From assembly GCA_019722365.1 (NCBI GenBank), contig JADFUC010000846.1, positions 434,001-498,000 on the forward strand: a DNA stretch of 64,000 nucleotides, in the 5' to 3' direction. Each line of letters starts with the position of its first letter. Within the stretch, counting starts at the first letter, position 1. Shown here one piece after another: positions 34,437 through 46,400 of this stretch. The notes beneath the pieces are model-generated. The model was not told where the DNA came from. It made no database searches and worked only from the letters and a program-made list of their open reading frames with translations. Both the position numbers and the translations under genes were made by a program. This DNA comes from Lithospermum erythrorhizon (taxonomy: Eukaryota; Streptophyta; Magnoliopsida; Boraginales; Boraginaceae).

Positions 34437-36998
34437 ATGGCTCTATGCAGAAAAATTCAGCTTAAACGCATCTTCTATAATCCACTTGTCTCCAATGCTA
34501 TTTTTCAAGAATTCAGGTTTGCATATTTACATTTATATCTATATTCATAATTTCACAACATCAATTTCTTTAATTAAGTTTATGTTGTATTGTACTGATC
34601 TTGTAGTAGTTTATCTGATGTGATTTGCAAGGTTCTTGATAGAAGACAATTGATTAAGACAATTTTTACAAAAGGGTATGCTCAAAAATGTAATCTTGGT
34701 GAGGCTTTTGATGGAAGATTATTGTTTATGTCATGTATGACAAAAGGCTATGCTAAAAAATGTAATCTTGGGAAAGTTTTTTATAGAAGACGATTAATTA
34801 TGCCATTTTTCACAAATGGGTATGCGAAAAAATGTAATATTGGTGAGGTTTTTGATAGAAGATTATTGTTTAGGCCATGTTTCACAAATGGGTATGCTCA
34901 GAAATGTAATATTGGGAAGGTTTTTGATAGAAGTCGATTAATTACGCCATTTTTCACAAATGTGTATGCTCAAAAATGTAATATTTCCGAGGTTTTTGAT
35001 AGAAGCCCATTGAGTATGCCATGTTTCCAAAATTGGTATGATAAAAAATGTGGTTTTGGCAAAGTTTTTTATAGAAGACAATTGATTTCGCCATGTTTGA
35101 CAAATGGGTATGCGAAAAAATGTAATCTTGGAAGGTTTTTGGGTGGTAGTTCAGTTAGATATTTATGTACTCCTGTGCTAAGTGGGGAAGTGAAATGTGA
35201 AGAAAATGTATTGAGTGGTGATGGGTCTGGAGAGGTTAAGAAGAAGAGGAAAAAACTGAAGGGGAAAAGGGCGGTGGTGAAATGGTTGAAGTTTTTTCGA
35301 TGGAAGAAGAAGAAAGAGTTCGATAGGATGACAGCTGAAGAGAGAATTCTTTACAAATTAACCAAGGTACAGTAATTATGCTTAACAGATAGTTTTTATT
35401 GGTATTATATTGTATTTAGTGAGTGTATCCAGTTGCCTAAAGTTGTTATGCATGATAGAGTAGAGAATCAAGTGGCATTAGATTTAAATTGGTGAAGTTA
35501 TGATTTCAAGTACATTTTGTATACTTCTAAGCCGGATTAAAGTGGTTCTCACATTTGTTCAGTCATCTAATCAGGAATTGATTAACTATGTTGTCTGGGA
35601 TTGATGAATATGGTGTGTAGCACTTATATGGTGTTTAGCTTAGATAGCTTTCCTCGGTAGCTTATAAGATACCTTGTGGTGAAATATTTGAACTTGTAGC
35701 TTTTGCTTATTATAATAAACTAAGTGAAAAGCTTAGCCGAACACCCTCTAGTGATATGGTTCTGTTGCCGAATGAACTAATAGGAAGTTGGAATATTTTA
35801 AAAACAGAAGAAATTTGTTAAGAGTGATGTACTCCGTTTATATCTAGACACGGATGATAGTGAGAATCGTTGATTGTTGAGCATATATAATTCTAAGGGC
35901 AATTTGATAGTTCCCAATTTCAGGAAACATGGCTGATATGACCAATGTTAATTTGTTTTATTAGGCTAGGAGAAAAGAGGAACGGCTGCTGGAAGCACTT
36001 AACAAAATAGAACCTAAGGAAAAATCAGAAACCAGTCATGATCCAGAGATTTTGACTCCAGAAGAGCACTTTTACTTTTTGAAGATGGGCCAAAAGTGCA
36101 AGAATTATGTTCCGGTCGGACGTCGTGGAATTTACCAAGGTGTGATCTTGAACATGCACTTGCACTGGAAGAAGCATCAGACTCTGCAAGTAATAGTTAA
36201 GACGTTCTCCCCAGAAGAAGTCAGGGACATTGCTGTAGAGTTGGCTAGGTTAAGTGGAGGGATTGTGCTTCACATTCAGGATAACGACACAATAATCATG
36301 TATAGGGGAAAGAACTATGCTCAGCCACCAACAGAGATTATGTCTCCCCGCTGTACTCTACCAAGGAAAAAGGTTTGTCTGTTGCGATTAAATTTGCATA
36401 TTTGACATTCCTGATTGCTGCTCATATTTTCTTTGTATCTTGGTTACAGGCTTTAGACAAATCAAAATACAGGGATGCACTCAGAGCTGTTAGGAAACAT
36501 ATTCCAAGGCTTGAACAGGGCCTTGAGCTGCTACGGGCTCAGGCTGAAACTATGGCCGGGGTTCCCGAAGATAAACCAACTGATGCCGATAATGATGACC
36601 TAGGGTGTCCACCAGACGTCCATTTCAAAAACGCTATCAGACTGAAAGAACTCATTGCTAAAACCGAACTAGAAAACGAAATTGATGATTCTGAATCAGA
36701 ATCGGTTATGGGTTCTGATTCTGAGGAATTGTCGGACATTTTTGAGACGGAGTCTGACAGAGAAAATGATGACGGAGATGATGAAAAAGAAAAGCGGCAT
36801 CTGTACTTGGACGAGTTTGAGAAGTTTCCATCTTACAGCAATGAAGAAACAGAAGATTTCGAGGACCACCTGCGTCAAATATCTACAGATTCAAGGAAAG
36901 AGAAATCACAGGGGAAAGGTGATGGCTTGCCAGATTTAGATGAGGTTGACAGAATGGTTCTTCGAGCTGCATCATTGTTAAAGAAAAAGAGGAGATAG
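34437..36998 (+). CDS. CRM-domain RNA-binding protein with N-terminal 24-residue tandem repeats
   Basis: Four exons (34437-34516, 34607-35366, 35965-36372, 36450-36998) join in frame to 598 residues. The start MALCRKIQLKRIFYNPL is basic and suggests organelle targeting. Residues about 34-207 are a tandem array of 24-residue units (six full, two partial) built on TNGYAKKCNxG and VFDRR. Next comes a Lys-rich linker, then a CRM (YhbY-like) domain at about 310-400, starting LTPEEHFYFLKMGQK and containing VGRRGIYQG, the GxxG RNA-binding loop. The C-terminus has a helical part (RKHIPRLEQGLELL) and an acidic Ser/Asp/Glu region. The CRM part resembles Arabidopsis At3g25440. CRM proteins assist intron splicing or ribosome assembly in plastids and mitochondria. 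The repeat array is not part of the CRM domain. Confidence 0.85.
34626..35147 (+). repeat. In-frame 72-bp coding minisatellite with 144-bp higher-order period
   Basis: Full units start at 34665 and every 72 bp to 35096, with partial units on both sides. Units alternate between a GE(V/A)FD..LLF.(P/S)C type and a GKVF(Y/D)R..LI.PF type, so the array also has a dimeric 144-bp order. Unit length is exactly 24 codons throughout. Confidence 0.9.
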
Positions 36999-38224
36999 GC
37001 ACTTCTATCAGTAATGACATCCTGTGGTGTTAGAAATCCGACGTGGGGATTTGTTGTTCGTGTTGATGTGAAGTGAATGCAACCGTTTGCCGACGACTCA
37101 TGGAGTCGTGGCTGTATTATCGGACTCCGAGGATGAGAAGATGGTTGCAGGATTTAGCCATTCTTGATTTCTTCTTCTTGTTCGTGAAGAGACGATGTAG
37201 TATTAATTTTTATACAGCATGTACCAAAACTAAGAGTGAAGAGTACCTCTCTTTCCTGTTTGGAAGGGGTTCTGAATGTATACAAGTTACTTTCTCTCTA
37301 TTGGTTTCAATCCAGGGAATCAACATCAATGGCTACTTAGTATTCATCAAACCAATCAGCTATTATTATATACTACTAGTGGACAATTCACAATTGTAAT
37401 CATCATTGGATCACCTTTTATAGAAAAACTTGAAATTATTCTAGCACAAACTTTTAATCAGATTCTTACTTTTAAATTTCAAACATCCCACCTGATTATT
37501 TTTACGGATGTTTTGTTCTCGCAGGTATTTGCTAGATATTTGGATACAGTTACAAAGCGACCTGGATGGAATGATTTCTTGAAGAATTATAATTTTGCAA
37601 GAATTCTCATCAGATAACGGCCTATTAGCAATGGATCTATTGCACATATTTTACTTAATTTTGACTTTTGTAATAAATTAAATCCAGTACTTATATATGA
37701 TGCTACTCTCTCTCATTTTTGTATTTTCTTCCTTGATGGAGCCCGAACTCACTATGCTTAATATATTTCATTATATATAAAAAAAAAATGTATACAAGTT
37801 TTTTCTGGAATTTCTTATTTTATTAATGTAAGTTTTACATTGTCCCAACTTTCAGGTTAAGACTGATGAAACTTATTATCTAAGATAATGTCAACTAAAT
37901 AGTGTATTAATTTTCCCTAAAAAGAAAGAAAAAAATAATTAAAAATAGATTTAAGGTAGAATTGTTCCCACATTCTTTTATTCAAATAAGTTTTCATTGG
38001 TGAAACAATTCATAGCAAGGAGGAGTTAGTTTTAACTAGTTTGATATAGCAGAAATTGAATAGTTTGATATATACAATATACATCAATAAAGCAACTACA
38101 TAAAATCAAAATCACAAGAATTTGTTGTGATTTTTAACTTCTTAGGGGTGTCTCTCCACATGATATGGGGAAGTGGCAACAGTGAACAATGTGTAGACAT
38201 ATAACCCAAACGAACATAATATGT
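36999..38224. other. Convergent intergenic spacer
   Basis: 3' flank of the CRM gene and, from the other side, of the hydrolase. Several frames of 60-113 codons occur here, but none has a domain or a convincing splice context. Confidence 0.5.
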
Positions 38225-41200
38225 TCATAGAAGATTCTTTTGGCGAACGATACGAGCAATGATCTGTCCTATTTCTTCACTGCTATCCTCCTGAATGTGA
38301 TGCCCCCCCTACCAAAAAAAATTCGATTTCGTTAACAATATTTTAAGTAATCAAGGAAACAATGTAGCATTTCCTCCTTATTGATTATGAGTGCTTGGAT
38401 TGGAAATTGCCTGATGAAAATGGTAAAATACCACTTTATGATAATGTAAAAAGAACATGCAGAAAGGGAGATAATACTGCAGAATTTTCTATATAGTTTT
38501 GCCTTGGTTACCATAGGAAGTTCAACAAGATTATGCTTTGATTCTTTGCAGAAATCTTCAACGCCTTCAAAATCTAACCAGCGGTCTCTTTGGCCCCAAC
38601 ATATCGTGGTTCGAACCTTAAAGCTCTTATCCATAAGTATCTCTCTCATCTCTTCCACGTACGTCTAAAAATCATCAGAAATTTTGTTAGGAGTTAGCTG
38701 AGATAACAGTAAGATCGTGCCTAGTCGACAACGATATCTAGAAGGGGCAAAGACAAAATAATCAGGATCGCAAGAATATAAGAATTGTTCACCTTAAGTT
38801 CTTTCTTCATTGCTCTACTTATTGCGTTTAATGCAAATCCTGCAGAACCAGAGATCAGATATGGTCTCCTATAGACCATGGCATCATCTTCTTTCATTTT
38901 GTAAGGGCCGGAGCTTGTCAAGGCTTTATCACTTGCTCTTAGGGGATCCTATCAAAGAACATTCAGTATAAGATATCGAAAAAATAGTGACACACTAATG
39001 GTGATTTGGGATGCATACATCATTTGTTTTAGTTCTCGGCATACCTGAGAAAAAATTTCACCCAGTAGGAAATTGCTGAATATAGATAATGTAGATGGCA
39101 GGTTGGCATGCTTGGATGTGAGCTTCAGCACAAAATGACAATTAGAATACATCAGATGTCCACAAGGTATCAATCAAATACTCCATCTCTGACTTGGTAG
39201 CACATTGTAGTATAATTCATGTTAGTCTCTAGATACAACGATCGACCTTGTTAAATTAATCTAGAGGATAACTCCACTGGTGCTTGTAAAGCTTTCACTC
39301 TGCCCCCTTGAGTTACTTTTGTTAGGTTTAAGACTTAATATATCCAGGTGGCTTTTAATGTTTTAAAACCATGCAAATAGAACTTTGATTTATTTTTCAC
39401 AAAGGCAACCACAGTGTTTTCAAGAAAATGCAGGCACAAAATGCAATTTCTACCACACTGGAGTTTGAATCTAACTTCAAAGGAACATAGTTAGGCAAAA
39501 TGTGTAATCTACACTACCATATTGCTCCTTTTGTGAGAATTTGAAAGTAAAGAAACCACAAGAAGTTCCTGAAGTCTTCTAAGTCTTAGTGCGACAAAAC
39601 AAGATAATGGGGAAAACTCTAAAAGTAAAACCTAAAGTTACAGCGATGGGTTAACGTACTGGAGGATTCAGAAGTATGAGATTTTCAAGCTTTTCTGGGT
39701 GGGTGCTGGCATATTTCACAACAACAGGTGCGAAATATCCCTGCAAATGCATCAGAATTAAATTCATTTCCAAATAGTTCACAGTTGATCCATGGAGTAT
39801 CTTAGGCAATTTCATATTGGATGCAAACCTGTACAACAAGAGTGGCCTTAGTGGTTATTAGTTCATCAATAATTGATCCTAGAGATGATACATATTCTGC
39901 AGGAGTATAATCAAGTTATGGACATTGGGAAACATACTTGTATTATTACTTTTTGGCGTATATCTAATATCTTCACAGTTTCACATGAATAGGGATGACA
40001 TACCACTCATAGTGTAATCAAATCCATATTTTGGTTGAGGTTTATCAGAAAATCCAAACCCTGAAAGGAAATGAGAATTGTAAGCTTTGAGTGCTTGATA
40101 TGATTGATGTTTTAAGTAAGAAAAAAATTAAGTATTTCCATCATGACCCGAGGACTATGAAGTTCTCTAATGAGAGACAGATAATGTATGTGTGTACACT
40201 CATAAGCAATGTAGAATGTTGCTAAATTTCAGGTTTCTCTACCTAGCCAATCAAAAGCCATGGCATGGTAATTCTTGGAGAGGATAGGAAGAACCTTGCG
40301 ATAGGAGTATGCCTGCAAATAGAATCAGTCTCAATCGATAAGCTCGGAATATCAGTTTCCTGCTAAAAGATATACTAATTTATCATATTGGATTGTGTCC
40401 TACAATCCCCTTTATCTTATGCCATCTGACAGAAAGCAATCAATACTAGCCAAACAATCAACTCCATGGCACATTCAACTAACGCTTTAATTATTTTATT
40501 CACATCACTATAATAATAACTAATATACTGCTTGAGAAGAAAAACTTAAGATTTACCTGTGAAGGGAACCCATGAATTAGTACAATTGAGGAACTTTCAG
40601 TATTCCCTTCTTCAACACAGAACCATCTATTGTCGAAAACCATATAGAAATTATATATTTGGTCAATAACCCCTGCAAATAAGTCATCATCGTTATCTGG
40701 ATAACGTGAATAATAACCTTCTTCATAATCTTTTCTACTCCTTCAGACAACCTCCATATATACCTGAATAGCTCTGAGGAAGCCTGTGAACCACCACCCA
40801 TTTTTAGACCGAAAAATGGATCCTTGGCCGATTCTCCAGTGCCAGAAACTGCATGAGCTTTCACCTATTCACGAAACCATCATACATTAATAATGGAAAT
40901 GTTGTAAATTACACTATACCACAACACACTAGTATCTCAAATGTATTGCAATATTCATCTTAACAAATTAGAAGGGTATGGGAACAATTATCAAAAGAAC
41001 AACCTTAAAAAGAAAAGGAGCAATCAAACTCACATATTTTCCTTTCTTGAGCCATTCATCAGCCGGACTTGGCTCGTCCGAGTATTTACCTATTCAAGAA
41101 TCAAATTTTCTATCTTTAACTTCTTCCTCAATACTTTATCCAAAGGAACAAGGCAAATTATTACTTTCTCCCTAGTCCCTCCCAAAGAGATTATGATCAA

Positions 41201-41695
41201 GATTGACAAACTATGTAGCTTTAACCGATACACTTAAGCTTGATTTGAATCAAAATGATCATAGTTTGATAGTAAATCACATTAAAAATAGTAGCATTTG
41301 ATATATCTTTCACCGGATATTATACAACATACGTACAAATATTTTAGTTCGACACTTAAAAAGCCGATCATCAAAATTGAAAACTAGACAATCTTTTTCA
41401 CATTGACATATTAAGTTTTAGCTAACCTCCACTGAATGAGAATCCATCTCCAGCTTCAGCAGGAGCGTAGAGAAAATCCTGAAATTTCATCAAACACAAA
41501 CAACAACAAATTAATCATGTTTGACTAAGTCATTCTTGAAATGAAACATATGCACACCTCATTGTCATCACTGCTTGCTCTGCAAGAAAATCTTGATTGT
41601 TTCTTTGTTGAAAAGCTTCTTGGGGTTGACTTAATGCTATGAAAGTGTAGATTACATGCAGATGGAGAGAAACTACTAGATATGCAAAATGCCAT
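38225..41695 (-). CDS. Plastid-targeted alpha/beta-hydrolase (haloalkane dehalogenase-like fold)
   Basis: Thirteen exons join in frame to 387 residues: 41695-41558, 41478-41427, 41089-41034, 40864-40764, 40626-40557, 40312-40243, 40060-40004, 39896-39829, 39740-39660, 39122-39045, 38948-38793, 38664-38512, 38308-38225. The first ~40 residues are Ser-rich with few acids, as in a chloroplast transit peptide. The fold is shown by IVLIHGFPSQ (oxyanion loop, 84-93), MAFDWLGFGFSDKP, LVVQGYF, CWGQRDRW (acid position Asp290) and GHHIQED (His317). The nucleophile elbow has Gly159 where dehalogenases have Asp (LVVQD). The closest relative I know is Arabidopsis At4g12830, of unknown substrate. Without the nucleophile, classic hydrolase chemistry is doubtful. 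Exon 5 uses an AATAG acceptor; the upstream TTTGCAG acceptor would meet a stop. Confidence 0.87.
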
Positions 41696-42310
41696 TGCAA
41701 TTGCTAAAGAAAGTGAACAAAGCTTAGTTTATTTGGCGCCAGACAGTTAAAACAGTTGGTTGTTTCTTGATTTAAGGAATATGTTATATGTACGAAAATA
41801 GGATAGGATATGTCTGGTTCTTGATCCTTCATGGCTACAAATCTACAATCACTCATTTTATTCTCCAATTCAATGTCATTTATGTTGCTCTTTAGATATG
41901 AAAAAACCACTCAAGCCTACTCCACTCAGCCTTGATCATGTGACCCCATAATGTCTCTCATCCATGATGCATAATTACTCACCATCAATTACTCCGTTTT
42001 AAACTTTTTTATTTGTCACCTATCATATCACAAATTGAAGATGAATAGCTTTAAGATAACTCGACATCGGTAAAAAATTTGAAGATAAATACCAAAGACC
42101 CTAAAGATTTTCACGCGGCCATGTGCTCGAAATAATGAAATAATCAGACAAGTTTGCTTAAAAGTGAAGCTCATACCAATCGAGACATCCGCGATCATTC
42201 AGAAATAGACACGAAAGTAAATAGTAGTTACCGAGGGTTAAAAACTTTTACAAATTGAAGATGAATTTAACTATTCAAGTCATTATAACTAGAACAACGG
42301 AAGAATCATA

Positions 42311-42552
42311 CTCCCTCCGTTTTTATATAATTGTGGCTTTCTAAGAATTTTTCTTTGCTTCAAAATGTTTATTTCAAGATAATAAATCAGACTTTCACAT
42401 TTTTCAACGATTTTTTTATTATTTTTATATCTAAATTATCAACCAACCACAATATAATTTTAATTAATTGGCATCTACATTTTGGGGGTTGGTACTTTTT
42501 CACTATTTTTTTCCCTTAATCTACAAACGACTAAAACGACAACTGTAAACGT
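42311..42552 (+). mobile_element. Stowaway-type MITE, family 1, decayed right end
   Basis: TA then CTCCCTCCGTTTTTATATAA. It shares ordered internal blocks with 52797-53050 and 61326-61569: GATAATAAATC, TTTCACATTTTTCAACG, CAACCAACCA and CTAAAACGAC. The right terminus is degenerate. Confidence 0.65.
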
Positions 42553-42844
42553 ATCTAGCATTTTTATATGAAGTGTCAAGAATTAACACAATGAACAGTT
42601 GAATCATATAATACAACCTACGCCTGCACAACCGATAAAAAATAGAGCCAAGAATATCGCTTTTCATGCACTGGGTGGGTTCGACTCATAAGGATTGAAG
42701 CTTGTATCAGCTGCTTAAAAAGAAGTTTGGGCCTCGTAATCAATCAAGCATTACTTTGCAATTAACTATTTTGGTGTATCCGAAAATGTAATACCGGTGG
42801 ATCGCTACTTTTTTTTTTATAAAAACACACTTACATCGTATAGC

Positions 42845-43310
42845 TAGTGTTAGTTACCGGTCCCAAGTTCACCCGCCAGTTTCAAACCAGACCGGACCTA
42901 ACTCCGTGAAACCTGGGCTCTAAGCACGGCTTATCCCCTGAATCGCCCGGCCCGATAAGATCCGGTATCCGAAATCAAAACCGGTATCCGAAACTGAAAC
43001 CACTGTAAATTGAACATATTTTTTATTAAAATCAAAATATGTTTAAAATCAACAAATTAAACATATTTACATTAATTAAACTAATTAAAATTGAATATCC
43101 TAAATTCCAAATTAAAAATTGAAAACATAAAAAATCAAAATAATAAAGCACAATTCAAAATAACAACACAAAATTAAACAACATTTCGCAAATACTATAC
43201 AAAAAATTAGTAACAATTGAAAATAATCTTACCTGATCCGAATTAATTTCGGCTGAATTTTCTGGACGGACACTGGGACTTTTCCGGTTCGCCCGGTTCA
43301 CCAAGCACTA
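42845..43310 (+). mobile_element. Non-autonomous hAT-type element, 466 bp, with target-site duplication
   Basis: Starts TAGTGTTAGTTACCGG. The reverse complement of its right end reads TAGTGCTTGGTGAACCGG, giving imperfect terminal inverted repeats with TAGTG tips. The 8 bp on each side are CGTATAGC (42837-42844) and GGTATAGC (43311-43318), a 7/8 match, as expected for the 8-bp duplication of hAT elements. The ends are rich in CCGG/GGTATCCG words and the core is AT-rich and non-coding. Confidence 0.8.
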
Positions 43311-43437
43311 GGTATAGCCCAGACCTTGAATTAATCCAACAATAAACAGCCCATCTTTTTCTGGACCCATTAAGCTTCAACGTTTTCTAACTCTTCACTC
43401 TTTTCTTGAATTCTTGAGCAAAAAAAGTTTGGAAAAA

Positions 43438-46400
43438 ATGGTATTGCAGATTCTGAAGATACCCTTTTCATGTTCTTACAGCTTCAGTTCAAAATATAGT
43501 ATTATTTTCTCATCCAAATTACCTTACATGTCCCAAATATATGGTAAAAACTCTCACTTTATTACTATTCTCTACTTTTACCACATGCTCATTTTTTTCA
43601 TTTTTTTTCTTAAAGAAATCTTAAGTATGAAAAGTTGAAACTAATTATTTATTTAGGGAAATGTCAAGTTGATATTTTAGATTGGTTTTGTGTGAATTAT
43701 AATTGATTTTATAATAGTTGTTAATGATTGTTTAGATGAAAAGTGTTTTATTAAGGGATTGTGAAAAACTACATTGGGATTGTAAAAAGCTATATTGGGA
43801 TTGTAAAAATCTACATTGAAATTATAAAAATGTATATTAAAATTGTAAACAATCAATGTGAAAAAGTAAATTTTTTTTAGATGATTATGTATTTTGAAAC
43901 GGAGGGAGTATTGTTTTAGGTAGTTTGATAAAAGAAAAAATATAAGCTTTTGATGCCCTAGATTGCTGGAACTAGTATAGACTAATGCAAGGAATGGAAA
44001 AGTTGTTTTTTTATATAAAAAAAATTAGTCTGAGTATAGATAATATTTAGTGTGTCCATATAATGAGTGAGATAAGGGTTAGTTTAGTTTAATTTGGTTT
44101 AATTTAAGCTGAGTGTAGATATTAGAGTAGTGTATCCATGGCGCGACTGAAATAAGGGTTCGTTTTGTTTGGTTTAATTTAGACTCAGTATAAATAATGG
44201 AGAATACGAATATGAAGTACTATGTACTTGAGATACTAGCAAACTAATTTGGGCTGAGCGTGGATAAATGTAACTTGGTCGAAGTTTAATGCATCAGTCT
44301 AGTTTTCTTTAAACTGGCACCATGGGCTCTGATAAGTTCACTATGCCTTTTGTCGCAGTAAGTGGTGTGAAGACAAACGGGAAGCAGCCATTCAGAAGTT
44401 ATGCATCTTTGAACTCAGTAAAACCTCAACCATCGAGGAAGTAATTACTCTATCCATCTCCTAGCTATGTTGTATGTTATGCAAGAGTACCTTGAGGAGC
44501 AGTCCATTTACTTAGAACTTCGTTCTCTGTTCTGATGAATATGTTTAAGCAGTGAAAGTTTAGTTGTCATAAGTGTAAATGGGATTTTCACCTTAATACT
44601 GCCATTACATTTGCGTATCATGTCTTCGGCTTTATTTCGTATTTTTTAGATGTGGACTTGTGGTTGGTCATTGGTGCGTCTGGGTCATACGTTAACTTAT
44701 ACTCCAGAACCAGTATTCCAACCTCTACTAGCTGCTAATACTAAGTAAACCTGGGTCAAATGAAATGTGACAATAAATGAGCCAAAAGCTTCTCTTATGA
44801 TTGAGAGCATGCATGTATATGTATATCCTGTACAGTTATAGAGTTCAGTCATAATTGTTCATGTCCTGGTTTACTTTTTACAGGAAAAAGAGACTTGATG
44901 AGATATGTCTTGAAAGATTTGAACAGTATAGTAGAACTTACATACAGTCGTGGATCCTGCAAGGTATGCAACTAAATTTGTTTTATTTATGTGGCAGTTC
45001 ATTTCTTTATGCATCCTACATTCATTCCATAGCGAGGCAATTTACTTTCTGCTTGGAAACGATAAGAGTAAGTGATCCAATTTTCTCAAGCAGTGGGTGT
45101 GTGAGCTTGTTTTCTGTTAATGTATTTACGATTTTGTAATAATTGCTCTTGAAACAAATGTTCCAATTTGTAAAGGTCTAGTCCTCTTACAGACACTTGG
45201 CACAGTAATGATGAACATTTCACAGCATTTACATCTTGTAGTATTAGCCTATGGTTAGAATGTTCGACATAGCATTGTCTACACATTAAATGACAACAAT
45301 ATATCATTCATCTCTCACTTGGGCCTTGTGGCCCCTTTGTTCTTTTTTATTGCAACTTTCTTACTCCAATGTGTGCATGGAACTCAGGCAAAGTAATTGT
45401 TGATGGAAGAGTGATCCACAAAGCAGGAACTCTCATTCCCGATAAATCTGTGGTTGAGATCAGGGCAGAAGTTCCAAAATATGTATGTAGGTGAATACAT
45501 CAAAATCATTTTGATTCACATCTCAAGAGACTGCAGTCATTTTCATATTGTTTCGCCACTCTTAATCTACACTATATGCATACTCCAGAGCAGGACACAA
45601 GTTAGAGGCTGCTCTTGAACAACTGGAGGTAGATGTTACGGGAAAAGTCGCACTTGATTCAGGTCTGTCTACTGGAGGGTTTACAGACTGCCTTCTTCAG
45701 TATGGTGCTTCACATGTCTATGGAGTTGATGTGGGATACGGACAGGTATGAAAATGAAAAATGTTTGGAATTTCATTCTAAAATAGTGTAGCATAAATTT
45801 CTTACTCATTCACTACACTCTGTAACTGGTTGACTATATTGTTTTATCTCTAGGTGGCTGACAAAATTCGTAAAGATGAGCGTGTATCTGTCAGAGACAG
45901 GACTAACTTAAGATATCTTTCTGAGCTACCGCAGAAGGTTGATCTGGTGACGTTGGATCTTTCATTTATTTCGTTACTGACGGTATGCTTTACATTACAT
46001 ACACCTTTTAGCATTTGTTCCCTTTTTCAATGGATTTTCTTCCTTGATCCAGTTAGGACTCAATTGAGCTTGACTTTTGTACTAATAATGGTAGAGCCTT
46101 ACTGCTTTCACTTGCATTGGTGGGCAGGTCATGCCTGCTGTGGTCAATTTGATGAAGGAGGAATCAACATTAGTTACACTCATAAAGCCTCAGTTTGAGG
46201 CTCGCAGATCCCAAGTACGTATTTCCCCACTCCCTTTTGACCCTTGTTCCAGATTCTTCTTCTGTTGCCTATGTTTTGTTTTAGGTTAGGGGTTATAGGA
46301 CTTACTGAAACTAAATGTGCAGTTGACCGTTTTCTTAAATCTATCTTGAATTTCTAATGAGCTTATGTAAGAATCAATGATGAAGTTCATATCTTTCATG

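Larger units (their letters stand above)
41696..43437. other. Divergent promoter region with two transposable elements
   Basis: Lies between the hydrolase and methyltransferase starts. Holds a Stowaway-type MITE (42311-42552) and an hAT-type element (42845-43310). No gene recognised. Confidence 0.65.

Noticed and set aside
37073..37617. Two plus-strand frames downstream of the CRM gene (108 and 113 codons)
   Set aside because: No domain, no consistent splice links; better explained as 3' flank.
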